Below are positions 11,883 to 24,800 of a stretch of DNA of 64,000 nt, piece after piece (the stretch's first letter is position 1; each line of letters starts with the position of its first letter). Source of the DNA: Rhynchosporium graminicola (lineage: Eukaryota; Ascomycota; Leotiomycetes; Helotiales; Ploettnerulaceae); contig FJUW01000040.1 of the NCBI GenBank assembly GCA_900074885.1, positions 248,001-312,000 of the forward strand. The letters run 5' to 3'. A model generated the notes under the pieces. That model was not told where the DNA came from and made no database searches. It saw only the letters and a program-made list of their open reading frames with translations. A program made the position numbers and the translations under genes.

Positions 11883-14558
11883 TGATAGCGATGGTTGTGT
11901 TTACCGTGATTTCGGTGCTATGCGCAAGCTAGCATCTGCGAGTATTCTACCCTCCAATGTACCAGATCTTCCCTAATTACCCTTCTGTGCGCTCAGACAG
12001 TGTTCTCTTGTAATCGTGTGCTGGTGTAGCGGTGTGTTACTTCAAAAGAGAAGGCTGGTGCGCGCGCGTGGATTGTCGTCTTTAGTGGTTTCGTGTTATT
12101 TCGGCCGGACGGTCTTAGGTGAAGCTGCTGTGGATGGGGTGTAAGGCAATACAATAGCTCTATTCTCGTGTTATTGTTGTTGTTGCTGCTGGATTTGTCG
12201 GATGGCCCTCTATGCTGGAGGGAGTCGTCGTCGGTCGTCGTCGTCGTCGGTGTTGTCGTGTTGTCGGTGTCGATGGGGCCTTGGTGTTGACTCTGGGGAA
12301 GGTGGTCTAGGTATAAGTAATCATCGCTGCTGCACGAATTCGATCTAGGGGGGTCGGAGCAGCAACGACCGACCACATGTGAAATGAATGCGCGCCGCAC
12401 TTCAATTTCTAATGTTCGTTCATCTATTGTGATCTAGGTGCTCGTGATCACGATTTATACACCCATCTGAATTATTATTCATTGCTTCTATCTTCACTTC
12501 ATCATGATTTACTGGGTAATTACCCCTTTGGTAACCCGTATCGATAGTCGTGTTTCAAAGTTCATGCGCCCGTACGATTTCATGAACTGGAAGCAGTTCA
12601 TGCACCACGGCAAAATGCAAGCGTGCATCTGCAGACACTTCCCTAATCAGGTCCAAACTCAGGGCCGTCTATGAGTATGTTGGGTGATGTTCCCATTGTA
12701 TGGCAACCTCCCTGCCCGGAATGATACGAAGTACCTGCATTTCACGATTTGCAATCCCTTCAGCAGGGCCGGTGGAAAACCCCAAGAGCTTGGTTGCGGG
12801 ATCACCCATCATGAAGCTCAAATCCTCCTGAATAAGTATACAGTAGTGTTTGTCAAAGGTGTAGATATCAAAACAAGGCTTCTCCAATATTTCAACAGTC
12901 GATCTTGAAGTTCAAGTCCAGTCCAAAATGTATTTCCCACCATCACGTGCAGGGTTTCCGCCAAGACTCCATATCATTGGTCACTTTTCGCAGCCCAACA
13001 TTTCTTTTGTTGCACGTCGCGTTTGAAGAGATTCTGCGCGCTCCAACCGCCAAGACATTTTGTATTTTGTACCGTTTGGAAATTCCCACGACGCACGGAC
13101 CACGTCATAAAGCTGTCGAGGGGCGATGTGGAAAGAAATTGAACATGCACGCCATTGCATGTGTTCCACCACCACTACCACCACCGCCCCCCAAAACGTG
13201 ATACTGGTGTCATTTTTGAGAGATAAGTTTTTTCTGTTTGGGTATTTGTACTATATGGGATAGAATGCAGTAGGTTTTGACTTGAGTGTTTGCAGACAGT
13301 TCAACTGCCGTTTGACTTCTGCTGCGTCAGCGGGGGAGTCAAACAGACAGAGGCACGTTTCTTGCCATTAATGGCGTTTGGAAGAGTCTTCGGTACAAGG
13401 CGAGATGTAGTGTTGAAAAATCCCTCATTTAGGCTCTTGCACCGTCTACTGGTTTGTCGCTTCTTTAGCTGATTGACTAGATTCAAAGGTCTATGTCATT
13501 ATCATTAGCAGTTTCGATGTCACGAGAGTATAGACAATAGAAGAGCCACCTTTTATCCAGTCGAGAATAAGTGCCCGGCTAGCCCGGATTTGGTAAATGT
13601 CAACATACAGCATCCTTAAAAGGCCATCAAACTAAGGCACGTTTTCCCGATTTGTAAATCCGTCTCTTTCTATGTCTAGATCGCACACTCTACTCTAGAC
13701 ACTAGATCTGGTGGTCATTGATATGGAGATGGTCTATACAAGAATCATCATTGAGGTCCAACTATGTTCTTTTTTTGTTTCCCTATTATCCCAATTATTA
13801 TCATTTCTTCGACGCTTGTAGTATCTGGACATTTGTGTGTCTAGCACAAATGTAAGTCTCTAGCCGAACACTTTTCGGTCTTGTATCCCAACCTTTCCCA
13901 AGGAAGAAGATGCTCGGTTCGAAGGTATCGAAAGCCGGGTCGCTGTGCAAGTTGCCTTTTGCGGCACATAAGGCGAATTCAGGTGTTTCGACAGCAAGCG
14001 AAGAAGAGTAAAGACGAAGAATGGCTGTGGTCAAGCTATGTCAGAAAATACTTGTTTCATTATGATGAAACAACACAACATAGGCGAACAACTTAAAGTA
14101 CTCTCAAGCTGCCGGAGGCTTTTTTGGAAGTAACCAGCAAGTTAACTGAATATGGGCAGATGCGTCGAGGAAGATTAGTGGCAGTATTGGCTGGAGCGAT
14201 GTCCCAACTAGGTAATTTTTATTCTTATATTCGTGGCAGAAGTCTGCTTCTTTGGTTAGACATCAGCATTGGATGAATATTCCAATTAATTAAGGAGATG
14301 TCGGCGTTGTTCGTGTGAGGGAAAGCTCCCTCGTGAGAGAAGCACTGTGCCTTCCGTTCGAGAGGCCAGGAAAGTTCGTCTACATCTTCAAAGAGGGTTG
14401 GTTTCCTTCTGGCTGTTTTCTCTACTCTTCTCCACAAACCATTTCACCAACATCAACAATCATTCTTCAAGCAGTACTCCGATATCATATTCATACCCAC
14501 AAAAGTCGACAACTTTCCGGCCCAGGACAGCCCGTCAAACCTAGTCTCAAAGCCTACA
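11883..14558. other. intergenic region with microsatellites, no gene seen
   Basis: Upstream of nudE. A 135-codon minus frame (11993-12400) is Asn/Thr/Ser-rich because it crosses TTG and TCG microsatellites (about 12171-12194 and 12227-12253), so it is not counted as a gene. The rest shows only short frames without family features, plus an ACC-rich stretch near 13165-13195. Confidence 0.45.
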
Positions 14559-15097
14559 ATGGAGATCATCACAACAATAGCTGGAAATTCAACAGTATAC
14601 TGTCCCTGGTACGCCCAACCATGGTGTCCAGTAAGTCTCGCTCTCACGCAATAATTTCACGAAATGCCTTCACGACTACTCGCAAAATCTGTCAACGCAT
14701 AGCCCACTAATGAGCCCAGTCGCCACCAAAAGACCCATTGTCTTTCGATTGGCGCCTCTACTTTTGCGCTTTTCTTAACTTCACCGCGATCGTCCTGACG
14801 GCCGTGTTCATGTTATTCTTTCCATTACCGGTGGTCATCTGTCATTTGGTCCCATACCTGAGGCAAGTCTTCGCCAAGCTGTCAGCACGAAACGGCCATA
14901 CCATCAGCACAACAAAATCTGCAAGTACCGGCCATGGCGTTAGCACGACAAACTCCGAAAGTACCGCAAGGCTTTTCATCGGACGCGCAGCTACCAGCCG
15001 AAGCTCAAGCCGACCGAAGCTCCAGCCGACACCGTACCGTCACAAAAGAAAGCTCCGGAGATCGAGATGCAGGGGGAGGAACGCAGCTTCTGAGTAG
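14559..15097 (+). CDS. possible small single-pass membrane protein
   Basis: Not recognised as a known family. ATG at 14559 has A at -3 and G at +4. Exon 14559-14630 gives 24 residues with a possible N-glycosylation site (NST). A GTAAGT donor and a CTAAT branch point before CCCAG define intron 14631-14719, phase 0. Exon 14720-15097 then gives one strongly hydrophobic segment (LYFCAFLNFTAIVLTAVFML, extending into FFPLPVVICHLV) and a Ser/Thr/Arg-rich tail, 149 residues in all. An overlapping frame (14934-15209) with acidic coding-like character suggests the true 3' end may use another splice. The agreement of splice signals and frame supports it; the lack of a family is the weakness. Confidence 0.4.
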
Positions 15098-17848
15098 CTA
15101 TGATGAGTGGTTATATAGCAACACACATGGAGAGCCCGACAAGGATTCACAGGAAAGTAACGAAACAGGAAACTGTCTCATTGTGGGGGGCGAAAGTCGG
15201 TCGTGGTAATGGATTGAGTTCTTGCATCGTTGTGGAATATAGGTGGTGGAAATTGTACTGCACTACTGTTTCCAGCGTGTTTATGTCGATGTTTAGTATC
15301 AGAGCGTTGAACGAGCGAGCATAAATGATACATTGCTTATCCATTTCGGTCTCCGAATATTTTGTGAACTACTCATCTATGAGGTAGAGGTGTCTCCCAT
15401 GTTCATTCATTATTGCTCAAAGCGGACTGAGGGTAGTGCGTGAAGCACTCCAAGCAGGCGGATGACGAAATTGATCTTCAAGTTTCTGCATCTGACCCCG
15501 AAATGGTCTGTGTCATTTTCATAATATAAGGAAGAAGGCCATACAGTAGTAACAGAACCGATCGGAATGTTGCCGCAACGTACCTGTGGTAAATCGTCCT
15601 GGGTGAGCGGTAGCAGGAGAAGACAACGTGGTATGGAGGACTCGATCGAGACAACTTTGCTTATCTGAGAAAGAAGACTGATCGAATCCTCCAAAAGGGA
15701 ACAATCAATCAATCAATTAATCAATCAGCCAAAGCATCTTCATCGGCTTGATCAAATCACACGATCGTACTTGGGGCGAAAATTCAATATGAAAAGAAAG
15801 TATTTCCATCGGATGATTCGACGAGCAGACTGCTCCCGGTTGACCTGGAAAGGGATTTCGCATTTTGAGGACGGAGATGGGAGGAGTTTGTAGCTTGTTC
15901 GGAGCTTGTGGAGAAACCAAATGATGTTGAATGATAACATAACAGTACCAATGAATCATGCCTTGGATCCCTATGTCCACACTTGTAATTGAAACCACAT
16001 AGGCTGGGCAAATTCGTCTCCGGTGAAGCGAGGACGTGTTACCGCTGAGAAGTCAGCAAATGTGAAAGTCGCAAAACTATTATAGGCCTTTACCAAAGCA
16101 TTACCTGGGATTTTGTGTGAATGTGTGATGACTTTGCTTATTCAGGAGTTTGCTTCGCGCGAGAGGAAAATCCCTAGCTTTGTACTTGAAGCTCACTACT
16201 ACTGTACGTTCAGAAAATCGAAAGCTCTCCACAGGGGTGGTGGAGAACAGACTTCCGCCCCAGAAATCCAAAACTCGTCTGAATTCATGACAGCGGATCG
16301 CCCCGCCATCCCCGAAACCTGGTTGCAGCTTGAGAAAGCTGAAGCTTGGTAATGCTTGGTTAGTGCTTGGTTCGGTTTCAAAACTCCAGATGTCAGATCT
16401 CAGAAGAGCTTGGGATGCCAAGGGTCTCCCTTTCTAAATTGTCTTATCCAAGTCATCAAATATTCATGTAACATCAAAATTATTACCATCGTAATGTCTT
16501 GTGATACCACGGCCACTGTATATTATATCGTAAATTAATACTCTGAAGTTCACAAATCCCTTTGATGACTTTATTGATAGGTGTCGGTTCGTTAGTCCAG
16601 AATTGGAACCGAACCGCCTCGAGAGTGCTGTTCATGAGTTCTTGGAACTGAGACGTGGTGGCGTCGTGGGTCTTATCTGCTGCAGTCTGCATTTCGATAT
16701 GGATATCGATCAGCATAATCAAAGTCCGAGGAGTTCACAATGATCAATGAAGACGAAACTCCGCGACTTCCTCGTGGTGTCTCTCGCCACACTTCGCCCT
16801 TCCTCAGGATGGTCATTAAAAGGGGTTCACGTCATATATCAAGGTTGACACCAAGCTTCTGTTGTCTTGTACTCGTATGTCTTGTCGTCTGCTCTTTTCC
16901 GATTTCTCCGCGACGGCATGTTGTAAACCTGTCAGTCCGTTTCAGATGTTCCGACATTACTTTTCGGTCAGCGTGATATCGGGTCTCCTTTCTCCTTCTC
17001 CTTTTATTCCTTGCTGTCTCTTGCAGCTCGTGTCTTTTGTCGCCATACCTGCCCTCTTCAGCCAATGCGGTAATTTGCTTTGGCCTGGATCGGGGAATGT
17101 CGGGGAGAATAAGCGAGGTCCAGGTGTGAGGATTGGAGATGAGACAGCACGCGAGCACCATCTGAAGTTCTACAGAGCCACGAATACGGGATGCCCAGTC
17201 TTGGGATCGTTGCATTTTTGGTTGATCCACAGAGACTTACAGATACTCTGAAAGGCTCAGACTTGGCTATGTATCTGTGCTGGTGTTTTTCTGCTACGGT
17301 TTGATGAGGTAGAACGTTAGTTGACATCTCCACACAATTCTGTCACCCGTCGTGTCGGTACTGGAAGTCAACAATGTCAAGCTACCTACTTTAGGGCCGT
17401 CCCGACAATGCTGACCATCCCATTCATTCCACGCATCCTTACACGCGACCATGCATCTGAATGACCCGGTCTCCGAAATGTCACATCCAGCGGAGCCGGC
17501 CCGTCCTACGGGAGGATCCTCCTCGGACTGTGATAGGTCATTCTTCAAATCCTGCCAACAGAATGCCTCCCAAAGTTACCGAACCCCAACGAAACGAGAC
17601 ATGGCCAAGACAGCTCTGCGACAAGGCATCGGAAGACCAGACCATCATCTTAGGATGAACTGGGATTGTGGAGGAACCTTAACATTAAAAAGTGTTATGT
17701 CCAGTAAAAAGCAAATCATTGCCAAATCACATATCAGTCGAGAACTGCCCTGCCCTGCCCGCGCTTTTTCCGCTGTCAAAGACGTCTGTCTCTTTTCGTA
17801 CTGTACTAAACTGACTTCGCTCTCTTCCATTGTCCTTTGCACACCTCA
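15098..17848. other. intergenic region, no gene supported
   Basis: Several 60-130 codon frames occur on both strands but overlap one another, lack family features and have no supporting splice signals. The right end is presumably the malic enzyme promoter. Confidence 0.4.
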
Positions 17849-20015
17849 ATGGCGGCTTCCAACAGTTACAGTTCATCAAGTTCTGAAATCTCAACACCTA
17901 GATCTTCCTCTCCTTCCTCAGTCATTAGTCGCTCATCGACAGCCACCACAATCAGCAAAAGAATGTCTATCTCACAACGGAGGATTTCGGGATTCGATCC
18001 CATGTCCGCTGTAAATATGGATCATGTTGAGGCAGCTATGAAAGCTGCTGCTCTTGACTGCTTCAAAGGATACGCTCAAGACAATTACGGTACTGTCAAT
18101 CAGTATGGGACAACCGAATACGTACCAAAGAACATGGCAGGAGGATACCAAGTCATCCGGGAACCAGCGTGGAATAAAGGTACAGTCACACAACTAATTC
18201 TTTCACTACCTTATTAACACTTATGGTGCAGGTACATCGTTCAGTCCCGATGAGAGAACGTCAAAAAACCTCACTGGACTCATACCACATGTCCTAGAGA
18301 GCCTGGAAACACAGTGTCAGCGAGCCATGCGAATGATCAACAGCCGCGGAACGAACATCGATAAATACCTTTACCTCTCCACCCTCAAACAGAATAACAT
18401 CGATCTCTTCTACCGCCTCTTGATCGATAATATAGCTCAATTGATGCCCCTCGTATATACGCCAACTATTGGAGATGTCTGCCTGCAATACTCTACCTTA
18501 TACACACACCCCGAAGCTCTATATATTTCCATCAAACAACGCAAGTCGATTGCCACAATTCTTCGGAATTGGCCATACTCAGATCCATCCATCGCCGTCG
18601 TAACCGACGGATCCCGTATTCTCGGATTGGGTGATCTTGGTGTCAATGGTGTTGGCATCTCAGTAAGTGACATGCTTCAAAACCTCAGCGGGGGTCACGT
18701 GCGCTAACATCCGAGTACCTAGATCGGCAAGTTGGCTCTCTATACGGCTGCAGCTGGTATCCACCCTGAGAAAACGTTACCGATTGTTTTGGATTGCGGT
18801 ACAGCCAATGAGGATAATCTTCGTGATCCGTTATACCTTGGTCTCAGACAAAAACGGGTATCGCCAGAGGTCGCCTTGGAATTCATGGATGAGTTCATGG
18901 CTGCAGTGAAAGAGGTTTACCCCAACATGCTTGTCCAGTTCGAAGATTTTGAGACCGAGAAGGCTTTCCAGTACTTGGAGCGTTACAAGCAAGAAAAGTG
19001 CTTCAACGATGATATTCAGGGTACTGGTGCCGTCGTATTGGCCGGGTAAGCAAAATATCACTTGTATCAGCTACCATGACTAACTCCTTCAGCTATATGG
19101 GCGCTGTCAATCTTTCAGGCGTGCCGATTGGGGATCAAAGGCTTGTCTTCATGGGCGCTGGATCAGCTGGTGTCGGTGTTGCGAAGCAAGTAATGGAATT
19201 TTATACTCGTCGTGGTCTATCGGAACAACAAGCGAGAGACAAGTTCTGGCTGGTCGATACCAAGGGCCTTGTAACAAAGGACCGTGGTGACAAACTAGCC
19301 GAACACAAGATTTCTTTCGCTAGAACAGACAACAATGGCCACCAATTCAGCACTCTCGAAGCCGTTATCGAATATGTCAAGCCAACAGCTCTCGTTGGTC
19401 TGACTGCCACTTTCGGTGTCTTCACCGAATCAGTTATCCGCGCCTTGAAGGTCTCCGTCGATGCAGGTGGACTCGGTCGCCGACCTATCCTCTTCCCATT
19501 GAGCAACCCTCTTACTAAGGCCGAGTGTACTTTCGAGCAAGCCATTACCTGGACTGAAGGCACTGCCATTTTCGCCTCCGGATCACCCTTCTCCTCTTTC
19601 ACGTCCAAGGACCACATGACCACATACTACCCCAACCAAGGAAACAATGTGTAAGAGTTCCCATTCACCCTGCAAACTTGAACAAAGTGTAACATGAACC
19701 AGTTATGTCTTCCCCGGTCTCGGACTTGGTGCCATCCTTGCAAAGAGCACCCGTGTAACCGATAGCATGGTCTATACCTCAGCCGCCGCTCTCGCCGGCT
19801 GCCTCAACACAGAAGAAGTCCGCATGGGTCTCATCTATCCTAAGATTGAGCGCGTGTGCGATGCCAGCGTTGTCGTAGCGCGAGAAGTAATGAAGACTGC
19901 CCGCCGCGAAGGCGTCAGCACATTACCCGAAGAGACGTGGATCGAGTGGGAGGAGTGGGGAGATGTTGCCTTGACTGCGTGGATCAAAAAGCAAGTCTAC
20001 GACCCCAAGTTTTAG
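17849..20015 (+). CDS. malic enzyme (NAD-type)
   Basis: Oxidatively decarboxylates malate to pyruvate, linking the TCA cycle to pyruvate and reducing power. Five exons (17849-18179, 18232-18662, 18723-19045, 19093-19650, 19703-20015) encode 651 residues; all four introns are GT-AG, 47-60 bp. Family signatures: LMPLVYTPTIGDVCLQYS, LGLGDLGVNGVGIS, FNDDIQGTGAVVLAG (divalent metal and malate site), FMGAGSAGVG (Rossmann nucleotide fold), FPLSNPLTKAECTFEQA, ATFGVFTESVIRAL. The first about 50 residues are Ser-rich with several Arg/Lys and few acids, compatible with mitochondrial targeting, though not a clear presequence. The ATG at 17849 is the first in frame. Cofactor preference (NAD versus NADP) cannot be settled by eye. 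Confidence 0.95.
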
Positions 20016-21879
20016 TGAGACACGCATCCTCTTCTGGTGTGCAACGCCGCTTGTTATTTTTAATTTCTATCTTTCTTCCGGTCAGGTACCTACGGTTTGC
20101 TGTACAGAACGAAAAGCATTTCTTGGCGTTTTTGAGCTTAGGTTGGGATTTGGTCCATATGATTACATTGATCTGGATTCGATACATGGATACCTGTTTT
20201 GTGTTTAGACCCTAGTGTACCCGGCGATTGATTCGTCCGGGTGCGCTGTAATCTTAAAAGCGTTCGGATTTCTCACATATCATTTGCCTCCTTGCAATAT
20301 CGTCGTGTTAGTGTTGCCTAATCCAGAGCAGAATGCCAAGCGTTTTGGTGTATGTATTTGCCTTCTTCAATTGCTTGCCTATCCATTTGAAACTGCACTA
20401 TTTTTCTGAGAGTGAGTACAGTCAGGTCTGAAGTACTTACGCAGAAGCAAATGTCGTGCGGGCAAGCTTCGAGACTAGCCCCATTCTTGTCCAGAGAAGC
20501 GGGATTTCAAGTCCTGCAATTGCTTCGTAACATTCAAGCAATCAACATCACACAAGAAATAGAAATAAAACATCCAACAGGTGCTATAGTAAAATCCCAC
20601 TCCGTGACAACAGATCCCCAACCATCTTACCACAGTCCTATAACACCTTCGTGGCTTTATGCTCTCCTCGAGCTCTCTTTTTACGAGCGGAGAAATACTC
20701 TTACCTCGCTTCGGGATGTTCTTATCTGAAGACCGGATGTAGGTGCCTTCTCGCGTTAGATGCGGGCCGATAATCATCAAATTCGTAACAGGCTCCAGCA
20801 TTTCGTACCGCACCTCCGATACTCTTCCACCTCTGCAGAGATAGTCTCCACATGCGATAATATCTTAAACGGCATGATGAAAACTCCGATGTTCAGTGAA
20901 CTGGCCTTGGTGGTGAAAGATATCCTTTCGCTGCGAGGACTAGAGGGTAGATAAGATATGATTGAGTTGTGGAAAGATATGTTGCGAAGATGCTGGCGGG
21001 TCTGTTGGCTTGGGTCAGTTGAGGCTGGGTAAATCTCATCTCTGGCGAAGCGATTCGATTGGTTTGCACCATTTCACCTGCGGTGCAATATTCGGGTCAC
21101 CTTCAGTTGCGCTCTTGTAAATGACAGTAAAGTCATCAATTATGGTTATATGACTTTGACTTTGACGTCAACTTTAGATGGTGTCATGTAATGTTTTCGT
21201 GATTTTGTTACCTATAGAATTTCACGGGCTTTGAAGTCTCATCTGCTACCTTAGTTGTCTAGGTAGATAGGTACGCAAGGTCTGGCTTCGCAGTTGGATA
21301 ATTAGATTCGCTTCGAGTGACGGGAGTGAGTAAGTGCTCGCTAAAATCTAAATATCTAAGCGACGGATCCCGGATGCTTTGAATGTTCAGACAAGTCGTT
21401 GTTAAATTCGTAGTAAAAGAGTATAGGATGTGTCCTCCACTCAATCGTAAAGTCGAGCAGGAATGGCTTGAGAGCTCATGCATGTGTCTACCTAGATAAA
21501 CTGTACTGCTTGCTTAGTTTTCGGACCACAGCTTTCACAAGGAGGCTGAGGCTGAGGCAAACATACACGAACATTAAGCGAAGCAGGGATCCCCAAGGCA
21601 GTTTAGCCTCGACCAGGCAACGACATCTTGTACCCTAGGGATTGTGGAAGTTGCAAGGCAGCCACAATTCGATCAGATGCCCAGCGTCTCATCTAATCTC
21701 ATCCCATCCCATCGTATCTCATTAGAACTATCATCTTCATGTACTCATCTTTCAACTGCAAGTCTCTCACAGTTTGACATGAACCTTTTCTGCTTTCTCT
21801 ATAATAATTCGTTCTCGCAAGTAGAGTAATAATTAATAGCATATCCTGGTGAGATTCGAAGATCTAGACTCCCAAAACC
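20016..21879. other. intergenic region, no gene supported
   Basis: Between malic enzyme and the pseudokinase-protease gene. Overlapping frames at 20412-20813 on both strands are short and unfamiliar. The last few hundred bases are pyrimidine-rich (ctcatctaatctcatcccatcc near 21690) and probably serve as promoter and leader for the downstream gene. Confidence 0.4.
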
Positions 21880-24800
21880 ATGGAGTCCCTTTTCAGCTTG
21901 CAGCTGCCCTTTCAGCGGCGGCTGACGAAGATGTATACCGATACCAAGAGCTCGTATGATTTCGTCAAAGAGCCTGTACTGAGTGCCGAAGATCCAGAGT
22001 TAATGTCCTTGCACCGCAAGTTACGCATCCAGAAAGACCGACTGGTATCCTGGGGTCTGGAATGGTCGGATTCAACACAATCACCTGATATTGATGAATC
22101 AATCAACAAGGCCGGCCTCAGTGAGCTCGTAGGAAGCGTTATGTCAACTATCAAGGAGATTCTGGCCGAAGCGGAACCTTTATGGCAGTCTTCCAAAAAG
22201 AGGTCTTTTGATGAAAAGGGTTCCACATCCGAGAAGTCCATCGCCCGAAAGCCATCTTTGATCGTCTGGGATAAATCGAGGTTTCAGGACCTGGTGAGAG
22301 ATTTGACTATGTCTATTGATACACTTTACGATCTTTCCAGGACAAGACAGTCACCTCGCAAGCCAACTATAAAGAGTGGAGAGTCTTCCAGATCGCTAGC
22401 AAGGAGCTCAGCAGCCGAGGAGAAGATGTTCGAGTCTACTCGAATGCAAACTCCTCAACAGATAGATCCAAAGTCACTTATATGGCCTCGGGACCTCAAA
22501 ACTATCCAGGCTGGTACGTTGGCACCAGCAAAATCTGGTAGGCAAATCGTCTTTATGCGTCGGCCGACAATACGTTCCGGTTCTCGCGACACTGCTTCCA
22601 CTACAATCGTCCCGGTACTTCTGGAATATGCTCCATATAATTCTATTTATACTAGTGTTGGTATCACTCCATCTATGACTCGCTTTGAGAAACTCTTCGC
22701 GGCACTATCACAGTCGTATCTCTCTTCAGAACGAATTCTTTCAGGGCTGCTGTCCTTGATTGGATACTTCGAAGAGCAGGATCAGTCCAGGTTCTGTCTG
22801 CTCTACGCTTTGCCTACAAATTTTGGGCCAGCGGATATTGGGAGCCCGAAAATGCCTACCATTAACTTCTTATCGGATCTTCTATTCAGTCGGAATTTCG
22901 AGCCAAGCCTAGAGGTCAAATATAGGCTCGCTCACAACATATCGAATGCTGTTTTCGAATTGCATGCGAAGGGAGTTGTTCACGGCAACATCGCCTCTTT
23001 TAACGTTCTCTTCTTTGAGCCCCAGTTTAAAGGCCTTGTCGATTTTACTCAAGTCAACATGCGAAAACCCTATCTCACATCCTGCGACCTCTTTTCTGAC
23101 AACGCCACTGAGAATTCCGACTCTTCGGTAGATCCACGCACCAGACTACATAGACATCCACTAGATCCCCGAAATACTCGCTATGGGCGATTTACTTCGG
23201 AAAGCAAATCTCTAGATCTCTATGGGCTGGCTATGCTTCTATTAGAGATCGGACTGTGGACGTCTCTTTCCGAGATCTTCCCAACGGCAGCAACTGTCCC
23301 CGACAACCCAGCTGGAGCATTGAGGAAGCTTGCTGCCAGGTGCGGAACCCTCTATGTCAAGGCTGTACAGGCATGTATGAAGGCTCCTCAGGACGAATTG
23401 ACACAGAAGGCGAGACCAGATGTCATGCATCAAAAGGTACTCTGGAAAGTCTCGAAAGCTCTTGATACCTGTTGTGCAATAGATGAGAGTTCGGATGAGT
23501 CAAACGAAGATAGCGATGACTTGTTCGAGCTCTCGGCACCGACAAAGCCCTTGCGGTCCACCACATCTCAACAAAGAATGGTCAGCGACAGCAAGCCGTC
23601 TACTCTCACTCTCATTACAAGTCCTCCAGTAGTTTCCCGAACTGAAAAGTCAGCTTACGAGAAGGCATCGGACTCCTTCGTTGATCGCCCTCGCCCTAGC
23701 TGGATGGGAAGACCACTCCCGATAGGCAAGTTTCACTGAATGTGTGTTATGAATGTGTCTAACGTTCTCAGTCCATACTCCTGCTATTGAGAAGGCAAAA
23801 CCGAAGCTGCACTCATACCCATCTATCCGAATCAATCAAGAACAAATGGAATTCTGGCATAATGGACTCATGCCACACATCAACCACGTGCTGCGCGGCT
23901 TCTACAGAAGATATCCAGAGTCAGTCGAGATTAGCTTGGAGAGCATTGGTGAGTCGCCGACGACGACCAAACCAACCATCCTGGTTATCTGCACGAGCGT
24001 CAGTAAAATGCGAAGTATTTTGAAGAAGTCATTGGTTTACGACGAGTCAGTATTTGGCTTGAAGGTATGCCGTGGGAAGGTGGTTCGTTCGCGTAAGCAC
24101 GGCCCGAGGAGATCAATGGCAGGCGACATTGCAAGCATGAGAGCTGCGAATGGAGAACATCAAGATCGTCCGATGAATGGTGCTTCTATCGGAGCTTATG
24201 TCGGAGAACGTCATCTTCCTCCAGTGTCTTTCGGAGGTCTTATCATAGTTGACAGCAAGCCGTATGGCATGACTGTCCATCACATGCTTGATGATCCCTC
24301 GGATGGTGAGGATGAGGAGGAACCAGTGCAGGCACCAATTCTCAGATCAGGCGCTCATTCGAGCGAAATGCCAGAACTCAATCTCTCCGACTCCTCAGTC
24401 TTCGATAGCGGCGATGAAGAGTACATGTACACTCTATCCGACTATGGAAGCGACTTCTCAGAAGATGAGCAAGAGTTTGAAGATGAAGAAGAGGAAGACC
24501 AAGAAGATTCCACCAGTGATGAATACATGGAACCTGGCGACGTCAGAGGCATCCCTCAGGGCTGCGGCGAAGAATATCTCATCACTCAACCAGCCATCGA
24601 TGACGTCTCCGAAGACTTCTACCCCAATGAAGAAACCCGCGACGAAGACCACCTCGATAGTTTCCAGCTCGGCGAAGTCTACGCCTCATCTGGCATCCGG
24701 CGACGCACAGAGAACGGCACCGTCCACGAAATTGACTGGGCTCTCTTCGAATTCAACAAGGAGCGCTGCCCACAACAAAACCACATCAAGAACGGCGATC

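Noticed and set aside
11993..12400. 135-codon minus-strand frame upstream of nudE
   Set aside because: Driven by trinucleotide microsatellites; no family features.
17451..18014. 187-codon plus-strand frame crossing the malic enzyme start
   Set aside because: Overlaps the malic enzyme first exon in another frame; the malic enzyme reading has clear family and splice evidence.
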